NCBI GenBank assembly: GCA_947503335.1
Contig: CANNCY010000002.1
Coordinates: 186,001-250,000 of the forward strand
Direction of reading: 5' to 3'
Length of the DNA: 64,000 nt
From: an uncultured Pseudomonadales bacterium
GTDB lineage: Bacteria; Pseudomonadota; Gammaproteobacteria; Pseudomonadales; CANNCY01
The notes beneath the pieces were generated by a model, which saw only the letters and a list, made by a program, of their open reading frames with translations, had not been told where the DNA came from and searched no databases. Below, piece after piece: positions 8,612-16,927 of the stretch; the first letter of the stretch is position 1, and each line of letters starts with the position of its first letter. The position numbers and the translations under genes were made by a program.

Positions 8612-10702
8612 TTACCAAATCTTAGCGCGTCGCTTAGGTTCAACGTACATGCCGTCTTTTTCGCTTACTTTATAGGTGCGGTTAAACGCCTCTACATTGC
8701 GCAAAGTAATATTTACTCGTGCTTCGCCCGGCGCATACGTTAAATAAGGCATCGCTCGACGCATGTACGACTCGCGATACTTTACTCGCCAAGCCTGGGC
8801 ATAACTGATGAAGAATCGCTCGCTAGCATTGAACCCCTCAATATCTAATCGAGGCTGCTCTTTGATGCTCTTTTTATATGCTGAGTACGCTAGCTCGACA
8901 CCAATCAAATCAGCCATCATCTCATCAGCACTGAGCTGACTACTCAATTTTAAGCCCGGCAGAATCTCGTACTTACTAAACTGATGATTTAATGACCGTA
9001 ACTGCTTATCAAAGCGCTCGTAGTCAGTATCAGACCACCAGCGATCTTCTAGCCCTGAGCCATCTAACTGCGCACCGATTTTATCTAACGAATGAGCGAT
9101 TTCATGACCAATCAGTGCTCCAATACCACCATAGTTAGCGGCATCATCTGCTTCAGGATCAAAGAACGGCGGCACTAAAATGCCGGCAGGAAACACAATC
9201 TCGTTGCTAGCAGGGTTGTAGTAAGCCGCTACCGATTGCGGTGATCGATACCAGTCATCAGGAGATACTCGACGGTCAAGTTTTTTGAGCTTGCGCTTAA
9301 ACTGGTATGTTTTAACTGTTGCCAAGTTTTGTAGTAGTTGCCCTTGTTCAAGCGCCAAGCCTTCAAAGTTATCGAAGCGATCGGGATAGCCAACTTTGAC
9401 CCCCATGTCTACGATCTTTTGTTTTGCTAACAGTCTAGTGTCATCTGCAAACCAACCCTTTCTGTCTAAATCTTTCTCGGTGGTGTCTAAAATTTGTTGC
9501 ACCATTACCTGCACTCGCGTGCGAGAACTCTCGCTAAAGTAACGATCGATATATCGGGCCGCCATTGCATCGCCCATATACTTATTAATGTACCCAATCG
9601 CCGTGCGCCACTGCGGTTGCGCCTCGCTGCGCCCGCCTATTAACTCGCCAAAAAAGCTCTGCGACAGTGCCTGGTACGGCTCGCTCATATTTGAAAGCGA
9701 TTGCACCATTACTTGCCACTTTAAATAGCTTTGCCAATATTCGATCGGTAGCTTTTCTAGCAACTTAGACAGCTTCGAAAAATAACTGGGCTGATAGACT
9801 CGAACATACCGTTGATGCGAGCCATCTAGTAAGTCGAATAAGGCGTTCCATTGAATTGACGGGCTTAAGCTATCAATTCGTGAACGCGAATACAGGTTAT
9901 AGCTTTTAGTACGATCTTGAGAATCTTCTCGCGACCATTGAGAGGCTGCTATTTTTGATTCAACCACCAACACCTGTTCGGCCAATCGTTTAGGCGACGA
10001 CAGTCCTGATAACGTAAACCCCTGCTCGATCATGTTAAGATAGGCATTGCGCAGGCCTTCGGTCTCGTCATCGTCGCGCAAATAAAAACGGCGGTCGCGC
10101 ATACCTAGGCCGCCCTGGCTAACTTCAAGAATATAGTGGTTAGGGTTTCGCGAATCGGGCTCTACCCATACAGAAATTGGCCCCGAAATACCATGGCTCA
10201 TTAGCTGAATGAATAGATCTGCCACATCGGCCGACGACTCGACCTGATCAATCTTGGCAAAATATGAATTGAGGTAGCTCTCTGACTGCTGTTCTAAATG
10301 AGCGGGCGAGATAAATGACTCGTACAGTGTTAGCAATTGCCTGTCGGCGGCAGACATCTGATGCGATGGCAGATCTGATAGACCTTCTAACAGTTCGCGT
10401 TGCTTGTGATGATTTTGATCAGACAGCCCACTAAACATACTAACTTGCGTGCGATCAGCAGGAATCACGGCACTTTCGATCCAACGCCCATTGGCATAGC
10501 GGTAGAAATCGTCTTGAGCACGCACATTGTTATCGATAAAGCTAGTATCAAAACCTAAGCCTTTAACGGCCACTTCAGACGTGTGCTGCTCTTTAACATC
10601 GGGCTTATCGATAGTCTCTACGGTTGGCGAGGGGCCACATGCAACTAGCAATGATGACGCCACTACAAAAGGCGAAACTTTTCTAATTAATTGCCATCGC
10701 AT
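8612..10702 (-). CDS. M13 family metallopeptidase (neprilysin/PepO type), predicted lipoprotein
   Basis: A zinc endopeptidase of about 696 residues. The ATG at 10702 gives a compact signal peptide ending in lipobox LLVAC, so the mature protein should be lipid-anchored, probably facing the periplasm. The zinc site is HEIAH in IGHEIAHSLDKIG, with the third ligand in DEMMADLIGVELAY (usual form ENIAD); the substrate-binding N-A-Y strand appears as VAAYYNPASNEIVFPAGIL. The C-terminus reads AKIW where many family members have CxxW, so the usual terminal Cys is absent. A TTG seven codons upstream has no ribosome binding site. Confidence 0.92.
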   Translation of the reverse strand: MRWQLIRKVSPFVVASSLLVACGPSPTVETIDKPDVKEQHTSEVAVKGLGFDTSFIDNNVRAQDDFYRYANGRWIESAVIPADRTQVSMFSGLSDQNHHKQRELLEGLSDLPSHQMSAADRQLLTLYESFISPAHLEQQSESYLNSYFAKIDQVESSADVADLFIQLMSHGISGPISVWVEPDSRNPNHYILEVSQGGLGMRDRRFYLRDDDETEGLRNAYLNMIEQGFTLSGLSSPKRLAEQVLVVESKIAASQWSREDSQDRTKSYNLYSRSRIDSLSPSIQWNALFDLLDGSHQRYVRVYQPSYFSKLSKLLEKLPIEYWQSYLKWQVMVQSLSNMSEPYQALSQSFFGELIGGRSEAQPQWRTAIGYINKYMGDAMAARYIDRYFSESSRTRVQVMVQQILDTTEKDLDRKGWFADDTRLLAKQKIVDMGVKVGYPDRFDNFEGLALEQGQLLQNLATVKTYQFKRKLKKLDRRVSPDDWYRSPQSVAAYYNPASNEIVFPAGILVPPFFDPEADDAANYGGIGALIGHEIAHSLDKIGAQLDGSGLEDRWWSDTDYERFDKQLRSLNHQFSKYEILPGLKLSSQLSADEMMADLIGVELAYSAYKKSIKEQPRLDIEGFNASERFFISYAQAWRVKYRESYMRRAMPYLTYAPGEARVNITLRNVEAFNRTYKVSEKDGMYVEPKRRAKIW

Positions 10703-10780
10703 GATTAAACGAAATTGCCCCAATTTTTATGATCAACTAACTATCAAGTGTAACCAAATTATTAGAACAACTAAAACCCT

Positions 10781-11536
10781 TTATCGCAAAGGCGACTCTG
10801 CTTGACGCCCTTGGTCGCTAAGCCCTCGTTGTATTCGCTCACGAGCCAAGTCACTTAACTGAGTAGCGCTAAGCTGCTCGACCAAGTCTAAGCTGATCGG
10901 TTCTTGGATCTGAATATCTGCAATTGATGGCAGTAACGCAAAGGTGTGATTGGGCAACATGCGCTCTGTTCCCACCAATGTCACGGGCAAGATGGGCAAC
11001 CCAAGGTCTTTTGCTGTGGCAAATGCGCCTTTCTTAAACGGTAGCAGCTGACCTGACGAGCTTCGAGTACCTTCAGGAAAAAACATAACCGATGTTCCGG
11101 GTTCGATCGTCTCTTTAAAGGCTGCTAACGCCTTCTGCGCCTCTGTACGGTTTTTGCGATCGACAAACAAATGTCCCATGGCCGCACAACCGCTGCCAAT
11201 TATGGGCACCTTTCTTAGCTCTTTCTTAATTACCCATTTTAAATCTAACGGCAGCCAACCATAGATCGCAAAAATATCTGTCTGACTAAGATGATTAGCA
11301 ACCACGACGTAAGAAGCCTGTGGGTCGATATGCTCTTCACCATGTAAACGAAACCACCCTGGCATGGCTAACGTATTTAGTCTCGCCCATAAAGGGGCTA
11401 AATTGCGCGTAGCCCACACTGGGCTAATCTTGCTCGCCAATATAACTAATGTCCCGATAACGAGCGTACAAAGCGCCATAAACGGGATGTACCACAACCA
11501 AACAACCGGCTGATACAATAAACGCGTTATACTCAC
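10781..11536 (-). CDS. plsC: 1-acyl-sn-glycerol-3-phosphate acyltransferase
   Basis: Transfers an acyl chain to lysophosphatidic acid to make phosphatidic acid at the inner membrane. Signature motifs are NHLSQTD (HX4D) and FPEGTRSSSG, with an N-terminal membrane segment. I place the start at GTG 11536 because AGGAG sits 5 bases upstream and the protein then begins at the normal hydrophobic N-terminus (251 residues). The longer frame to 11620 would overlap the divergent M28 peptidase start and leave no room for promoters. The M13 peptidase follows on the same strand. Confidence 0.92.
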   Translation of the reverse strand: MSITRLLYQPVVWLWYIPFMALCTLVIGTLVILASKISPVWATRNLAPLWARLNTLAMPGWFRLHGEEHIDPQASYVVVANHLSQTDIFAIYGWLPLDLKWVIKKELRKVPIIGSGCAAMGHLFVDRKNRTEAQKALAAFKETIEPGTSVMFFPEGTRSSSGQLLPFKKGAFATAKDLGLPILPVTLVGTERMLPNHTFALLPSIADIQIQEPISLDLVEQLSATQLSDLARERIQRGLSDQGRQAESPLR

Positions 11537-11596
11537 ACCAACTCCTAAAATAATCTCTAGACAAGAGTGTAACTTGATTAAACGAGCATTTTCATC

Positions 11597-13225
11597 ATGA
11601 CAACTTGCATTTTTCGACATGTAGCACCGCTATTTATGACCGTTGCTAGCCTATTGGTTTCAGAGTCAGTAGCGGCCTTGAATGACAACGACACCAAGCT
11701 ATCAACCCAGTTACACAAAGATATTGGCGTACTGGCCAGTAACGAATTTGAAGGTAGAGCACCCGGTACAAGAGGCGAGTCATTGACCGTTAACTATCTA
11801 GTGCATCGCATGAAAGAGATTGGTATATCCCCGGGTAACGGCAACTCCTATCTGCAATCAGTACCCATTGTTACCACGACCACAACAAACAACCCTGACC
11901 TTGTCATTAATGGAAAGAACCAAATCACTCTAAAGTACCGAAGTGACGCTGTCTTATTTACTCAACAGCATTCAAACAATACCTCGCTCGATAATAGCGA
12001 CCTAGTGTTTGTAGGTTATGGAATCAATGCGCCAGAGCGCAACTGGAACGACTACGAAGGTGTTGATGTTACTGGTAAGACTGTTGTAATGCTGATCAAT
12101 GACCCTGGGTTTGCCACTCAAGACCCTGAATTGTTCGAAGGTAACCGAATGACATATTACGGGCGATGGGATTACAAGTTCGAAGAGGCGGCAAGACAGG
12201 GTGCAAGCGGCGCCATTATTGTTCATGAAACCGCAGCGGCGAGCTATCCTTGGGCCGTTGTTGAAAATAGCTGGACGGGCGGGCAAATTAGCGTTAAATC
12301 TAAAAACCGCAACGCCCACAGAACACAGGTTGAAGGGTGGATTCAGCTACCTGCGGCAAAGCGTCTGTTTAAAGCAGCTGGTCTCGACTTCTCGGCTTTG
12401 CGCCAAGCAGCCTCAGAAAATGGATTCAAAGCAGTGGATCTAAACTTAACGGCCTCAACATCACTCACCAATACTCTCAGTGAAGCAGAATCTAACAACG
12501 TTGTTGGGCTAGTAAAGGGGACCGAACTGCCCGACGAATACATCGTCTATACCGCCCACTGGGATCACCTTGGCAAGAAAAACACACCTCACGGCACTGC
12601 TATTTACAATGGCGCTATCGACAATGCAACTGGCACAGCCGCCCTGCTAGCAATCGGTGAGCGTTTTGCGAAACAACCCACCAAACGATCGATCGTATTT
12701 TTGGCAGTTACGGCCGAAGAATCAGGTTTACTGGGCTCAAAATGGTATACCCACTCGCCCATCTACCCAATCAAACAAACCATCGCAAACATCAATATGG
12801 ACGCCCTAGGCGTGTGGGGCGAAACCAACGACGTGATAGTAGTAGGCATGGGTCAGTCTGATCTTGACAGCACGCTAGCTGAGCACGCAAAAAAGCAAGA
12901 CAGGTACCTAAAGTCGAATCCTCGCCCAGAAGCAGGGTATTACTTTAGATCAGATCACTTTCCGTTCGCACGAGCCGGCATCCCTGCACTCTATGCTTCG
13001 GCAGGTGATGACGCCCGCGGCAAAGACTCGAACTATGTCACTGACAAAAAGAAAGAGTACACCGCCCATGCATACCACGAGGTCGGCGATAAGTATGACC
13101 CGAACTGGGACCTAGGTTCGATGGTACAAGACATCAAACTGCTGCATGGCGTTGGCGAGAGCGTCAGTAACGCCGACGCGTGGCCAAAATGGTCAGCCAC
13201 GTCTGAATTTAGCACTAGACGATAA
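11597..13225 (+). CDS. Secreted M28 family zinc aminopeptidase with PA-domain insert
   Basis: An exported peptidase of 542 residues: signal peptide to about residue 27, a protease-associated domain inserted at roughly 130-270, then the M28 catalytic core. Co-catalytic zinc ligands are visible in AHWDHLG, IDNATGTAA, AEESGLLGS, NMDALG and SDHFPFARAG. By family it removes N-terminal residues from peptides in the periplasm or outside the cell. An in-frame ATG at codon 14 is an alternative start but shortens the signal peptide. With the M13 and PepD enzymes this end of the window is rich in peptidases. Confidence 0.92.
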   Translation: MTTCIFRHVAPLFMTVASLLVSESVAALNDNDTKLSTQLHKDIGVLASNEFEGRAPGTRGESLTVNYLVHRMKEIGISPGNGNSYLQSVPIVTTTTTNNPDLVINGKNQITLKYRSDAVLFTQQHSNNTSLDNSDLVFVGYGINAPERNWNDYEGVDVTGKTVVMLINDPGFATQDPELFEGNRMTYYGRWDYKFEEAARQGASGAIIVHETAAASYPWAVVENSWTGGQISVKSKNRNAHRTQVEGWIQLPAAKRLFKAAGLDFSALRQAASENGFKAVDLNLTASTSLTNTLSEAESNNVVGLVKGTELPDEYIVYTAHWDHLGKKNTPHGTAIYNGAIDNATGTAALLAIGERFAKQPTKRSIVFLAVTAEESGLLGSKWYTHSPIYPIKQTIANINMDALGVWGETNDVIVVGMGQSDLDSTLAEHAKKQDRYLKSNPRPEAGYYFRSDHFPFARAGIPALYASAGDDARGKDSNYVTDKKKEYTAHAYHEVGDKYDPNWDLGSMVQDIKLLHGVGESVSNADAWPKWSATSEFSTRR

Positions 13226-13296
13226 ACTCACACTTTATCGGGCGCCGACAGTTCTATACTTGCCTAGTATGCTTAAATTACTGACAGGCGCCTTAC

Positions 13297-14220
13297 ATGC
13301 TCAATGCTTTAAAAAAATGGTGGTCTAAGCCCTCTGAGCGCCCCTCGTTGCTGACACAGGTTCGCAGCAACGAGCATCTTTTAGTTAAACGTGACGAAAA
13401 TCTTAAGCAGTGGATTACACAGCAGTTTGCAGATATCGACGAAAATACTTGGCGTTGGGCAAAACATAACGCGACCAAGATACCGACAATTACCATTGAA
13501 TCACTGCCTAGACCGCCAGGGCACCTGCCAGCACTAATGGCCCAATTTAAATCTGGCGCAGCTTCAGCCCATGAACTTGCCGATAAACTGCGCCAAGACC
13601 CAAACCTTTCTAGCAACCTAATGAAGGTAATCAATAGCCCGCTCTACCGTACCTATCACAAGTGCCAAAGTATCGAAGATGCGTTAGTAAGACTGGGCGC
13701 CGACGGCTTTACCGCCCTCGTAACCACTGCGATTGCGCAGCCCTTGTCTAGACAAACAAATAGCGAGCTGAACGAATTACAAACCAAGAGCTGGGAACTT
13801 GCAGCGATCGCCTGCCAGATTGGCGAGTATCAATGCTTACAACATAGCCAGCCTTCGATCCACGGCTTTATGGCGGTGATGGCTGACGAAATAGCTCTGT
13901 TGGCTAGCGCTCAAGTGGTGGGGCGAGCAACTGGTGCACTGTCGCCATTGCAGACCCACGCCCTATTGTATGAACACTATCTACTGCACCGATTGCGCAT
14001 CTCTAGCAACATCGCAGAACTGTGGAATCTAGACGCCGCTGCCACCAATTTTTGTATTACCGCCATCGCCGGAGAGTCGCACCCAGGGCAACTGCTTGCA
14101 CAAGCACAGCTGGGCGCCCTGTTGCTGATGAGCAACGAAACCGCTCAAATAGATGACTGGTGCTCTCTTGGCTTAGGCGCTAAGCTATTCAAACAGATGA
14201 CTGAGCAAAATCATGACTAA
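13297..14220 (+). CDS. HDOD domain protein
   Basis: The central region (about residues 65-260) is an HDOD domain: LPALMAQFKSGAASAHELADKLRQ, then KVINSPLYR and SIEDALVRLGADGF are its typical sequence. HDOD proteins lack the metal-binding residues of HD hydrolases and act as signalling or scaffold proteins. There is no attached GGDEF, EAL or receiver domain. A -10-like TATACT lies at 13255-13260. The stop overlaps the Rieske gene by 8 bases, so the two are translationally coupled. Confidence 0.85.
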   Translation: MLNALKKWWSKPSERPSLLTQVRSNEHLLVKRDENLKQWITQQFADIDENTWRWAKHNATKIPTITIESLPRPPGHLPALMAQFKSGAASAHELADKLRQDPNLSSNLMKVINSPLYRTYHKCQSIEDALVRLGADGFTALVTTAIAQPLSRQTNSELNELQTKSWELAAIACQIGEYQCLQHSQPSIHGFMAVMADEIALLASAQVVGRATGALSPLQTHALLYEHYLLHRLRISSNIAELWNLDAAATNFCITAIAGESHPGQLLAQAQLGALLLMSNETAQIDDWCSLGLGAKLFKQMTEQNHD

Positions 14221-14536
14221 ACCGTTCACCAAAATTTGCCCTGTAAGCCCTGCTGCACAACCAAGCATTGTGGCAATTAATGGCATCGATGTGATCGTTG
14301 ACCAATCGGGGTCACAGCCCCGTCTTTGGCTCAACAGCTGCCCTCACACAGGCGCACCGCTAGCGATGCAAGCTGACGAACTAATCTGCGATACGGGCGA
14401 GTTTGAATGCTGCCTTCATGGAGCAAAATTTGAACGTAGCACAGGGCTTTGCGTGTCAGGCCCTTGTAAGTCAGAGTACTTAGAAACAGTACCTAGCAAA
14501 ATCGAGAGCGGCTATATTTTAGGCCAGCTACCCTAA
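14213..14536 (+). CDS. Rieske [2Fe-2S] ferredoxin-like protein
   Basis: A stand-alone Rieske domain of 107 residues. Cluster ligands are Cys/His in NSCPHTGAPL and Cys/His in CCLHGAKF, followed by the family segment TGLCVSGPC. No signal peptide, so a cytosolic electron-transfer role is likely; the partner is unknown. It overlaps the HDOD gene upstream by 8 bases and the convergent sfsA stop by a few bases. Confidence 0.9.
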   Translation: MTKPFTKICPVSPAAQPSIVAINGIDVIVDQSGSQPRLWLNSCPHTGAPLAMQADELICDTGEFECCLHGAKFERSTGLCVSGPCKSEYLETVPSKIESGYILGQLP

Positions 14537-15261
14537 GGCCAGCAGCGAACATCGGCCGAAAGGCAAACCTGCTCGCCATCGAAGGTAGCTTTAACCGCAT
14601 AGAATTCAACACCCGCCTTCAGCGCTCGCCGGCATGCATCGCCATACTCAGGGTGAATATCAAAGGCTGGGCCGACCTGATCAATACCAGCATGCTGTAC
14701 ACACCAGACCATCGCCGCGCGCTGACCGTTCTCTACCACCTTAATCATCTCTTCAACATGCTTCACGGCGCGTTCAGACTTGGTATCCGGAAACACCCCA
14801 ACACCATCCCCTAACAGCAATGTGGCACTTTTAACCTCTACATAACAATCGGGCTGGTCACCATCCTTTAATAACAGGTCAATACGGCTATTGTGCTCGC
14901 CATACTTTTGCTCACGTTTGATCGTGTTATAGCCCACCAACTCGGCCAATAATCCAGCCTGTATTGCCTGTTCAACCCACTTATTGGCGTAGGCGCTGTG
15001 AATACCAATCCACTGCCCGTCGGGGTTTTTCGCCCACTCCCAGGTGTAGGCTAACTTGCGTTTAGGATTATCTGACTTTGACAGCGCAACTGGATAATTT
15101 TCGAACAAACAGTTCTTCATTGAACCCGTATTTGGGCAATGAGCAGTGACCTCTTCACCACTCTCTAATACGACATCAGTCAAAAACCGTTTATAGCGTT
15201 TGATCAGACAACCTTGTACCAAGCCATCAATTTTGATAAAAATCTTGTGATTAGTAGACAT
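14533..15261 (-). CDS. sfsA: SfsA family DNA/RNA nuclease
   Basis: SfsA was first linked to maltose regulation; the family is now regarded as nuclease-like. Motifs visible are HCPNTGSMKNCL, the catalytic-type ERxVKH...E arrangement in KSERAVKHVEEM, and DCYVEVKSATL-like CYVEVKSATL. Length 242 matches SfsA (about 234). It lies divergent to dksA, as sfsA does in many gammaproteobacteria including E. coli. Confidence 0.93.
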   Translation of the reverse strand: MSTNHKIFIKIDGLVQGCLIKRYKRFLTDVVLESGEEVTAHCPNTGSMKNCLFENYPVALSKSDNPKRKLAYTWEWAKNPDGQWIGIHSAYANKWVEQAIQAGLLAELVGYNTIKREQKYGEHNSRIDLLLKDGDQPDCYVEVKSATLLLGDGVGVFPDTKSERAVKHVEEMIKVVENGQRAAMVWCVQHAGIDQVGPAFDIHPEYGDACRRALKAGVEFYAVKATFDGEQVCLSADVRCWP

Positions 15262-15402
15262 AGAGATGTTGCATTCTCCGTTTTGATCCCCATAATGCGT
15301 GTCTCTGTCGAGAACAGCTCGACATAGTAGCCATTTAGGCTAACCTTTGATAGTTTCATTGTTTGCGCAGATTAACGCGCAACCATTTAGTTGTGAGGGC
15401 AA

Positions 15403-15849
15403 ATGACCATGCCAAACCAAAAAGCTGACAATAGCTTCGCTTTGAAAGACTTCACCCCGTATAAAGAAAAGAAGGGTGAAGAGTACATGAATGACGCACA
15501 ACAGGAGCACTTTAAGGGTATCTTATTCGCGTGGCGCGACGAGCTGCTTGAAGAGATGAACCGCACTGTGTCTCATATGCAAGACGAAGCAGCGAACTTT
15601 CCTGATCCTGCTGACCGCGCTAGTCAAGAAGAAGAGTTCAGCCTAGAACTGCGTACCCGCGACCGTGAGCGCAAGCTAATCAAGAAGATCGACTCTACCT
15701 TAGATTTGATCGAAGCTGAAGACTACGGCTATTGCGACACCTGCGGTGTTGAAATCGGCATCCGCCGTTTAGAAGCTCGCCCAACTGCTACGCAATGCAT
15801 TGATTGCAAAACCCTAGCAGAGATCAAAGAAAAGCAGACGGGTATTTAA
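15403..15849 (+). CDS. dksA: RNA polymerase-binding transcription factor DksA
   Basis: Binds the RNA polymerase secondary channel and, with ppGpp, adjusts transcription of rRNA and amino-acid genes. The coiled coil carries the acidic tip in [13 protein letters not shown], and the zinc finger is CDTCG ... CIDC. Almost every residue of the C-terminal half matches E. coli DksA, and the length (148) is normal. GAGGG lies 4 bases before the ATG at 15403. A 6-bp hairpin (TTGCGC/GCGCAA, 15363-15382) lies in the leader. gluQRS follows 7 bp after the stop, the classic dksA-gluQ pair. Confidence 0.97.
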   Translation: MTMPNQKADNSFALKDFTPYKEKKGEEYMNDAQQEHFKGILFAWRDELLEEMNRTVSHMQDEAANFPDPADRASQEEEFSLELRTRDRERKLIKKIDSTLDLIEAEDYGYCDTCGVEIGIRRLEARPTATQCIDCKTLAEIKEKQTGI

Positions 15850-15856
15850 TACCCCT

Positions 15857-16732
15857 ATGTATCGCGGGCGCTTTGCCCCAACGCCATCGGGCGAGCTACA
15901 CTTTGGCTCGCTCGTTGCCGCCCTTGCAAGCTTTCTAGACGCGCGTGCCAATCAAGGCACCTGGCTGGTTCGCATTGACGATGTTGACACCACCCGAGCC
16001 CGTACAGACGCCATCACTAGCATCCTTCACTGCTTACGTGCTCACGGCATGCAAAGCGATGAACCCGTTTATTATCAGTCGCAGCACACAGATCACTACC
16101 AAAAGGTACTCGATCAGTTACTGACGAATGGCTTAGCGTTTTTCTGTAGCTGCACTCGCGCTAGGTTAAAAACTTTAGATCACCAATATGATGGTCACTG
16201 TCTGGTGCATCAACCCGAAGACCCGACTACCTGCGCGGTGCGTTTGTCTCCCGCCTCAACGACTTCTAACATTGATGATCTCATCCAAGGGCCTCAAACG
16301 TTTGCGGCGGCTCGCTCAGATCACCCGGTATTAAAACGCCGTGACGGGTGCTTCGGCTACCCTTTGTCGATGGTGATTGATGACCATCGACAACGCATTA
16401 CTCACGTTGTGAGAGGCTTAGATCTACTAGAAGAAACCCCCATTCAATTGCAACTGCAGTCCATTTTGGGCTTTGCGCAACCAAACTACGCGCATATCGG
16501 CTCTGCGATGCTAGACGACCAGCGCAAGCTGAGTAAGCAAAATCATGCCAAGCCAATCGATATCAACACCCCCGAACAGAATTTGAGAGACGCGTTAAAG
16601 TGGCTTAATCAGCCTGAACTACCTAGCGGCTGTAGTGACATCGCATCGATACTAGATCAGGCTGTTCAAAATTGGCGGCTAGATCTCTGCCCTGTCGCAG
16701 CCAAACTTGCGCCGAGAAGTTTCTGTTCGTAA
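15857..16732 (+). CDS. gluQ: Glutamyl-Q tRNA(Asp) synthetase
   Basis: A truncated GluRS paralogue that attaches glutamate to the queuosine base of tRNA(Asp). The HIGH-type motif appears as LHFGS within FAPTPSGELHFGSL, and the KMSKS-type loop as KLSKQ. A zinc-binding segment (CSCTRARL ... YDGHC) is intact. It lacks the anticodon-binding domain of GluRS (291 residues). It sits 7 bp after dksA, the conserved arrangement. Confidence 0.95.
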   Translation: MYRGRFAPTPSGELHFGSLVAALASFLDARANQGTWLVRIDDVDTTRARTDAITSILHCLRAHGMQSDEPVYYQSQHTDHYQKVLDQLLTNGLAFFCSCTRARLKTLDHQYDGHCLVHQPEDPTTCAVRLSPASTTSNIDDLIQGPQTFAAARSDHPVLKRRDGCFGYPLSMVIDDHRQRITHVVRGLDLLEETPIQLQLQSILGFAQPNYAHIGSAMLDDQRKLSKQNHAKPIDINTPEQNLRDALKWLNQPELPSGCSDIASILDQAVQNWRLDLCPVAAKLAPRSFCS

Positions 16733-16759
16733 CATGAGCGCATTAGTTTGCGAGTTCTC

Positions 16760-16927
16760 ATGCATTTATCAAAACACATTATTCTGATGCTAATTGCGGC
16801 CTTTATTTTTGGGCCGACGATTCTATTCTGGCTTACTAGCGAAGCGGCACCTTGGTATCGCCCCTATGTAGCTTGGCTCGCTATCATTTGTATTGCAGCT
16901 TCGCTGCACTGGCGCCGACGCTCATGA
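16760..16927 (+). CDS. cbrX: CbrX-like small two-helix membrane protein
   Basis: A 55-residue frame beginning MHLSKHIILMLIAAF and ending HWRRRS. It has two hydrophobic helices (about residues 7-25 and 36-50) and a basic C-terminus. The stop codon overlaps the cbrA start as ATGA, so the two are translationally coupled. In Pseudomonas a small protein, CbrX, is described immediately upstream of and coupled to cbrA; size, position and coupling agree here. Its job, probably aiding CbrA expression or insertion, is inferred. Confidence 0.75.
   Translation: MHLSKHIILMLIAAFIFGPTILFWLTSEAAPWYRPYVAWLAIICIAASLHWRRRS

Noticed and set aside
11537-11620. Longer plsC N-terminus overlapping the M28 peptidase start
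   Set aside because: The GTG at 11536 has an ideal AGGAG and matches the family start; the extension leaves no divergent promoter space.
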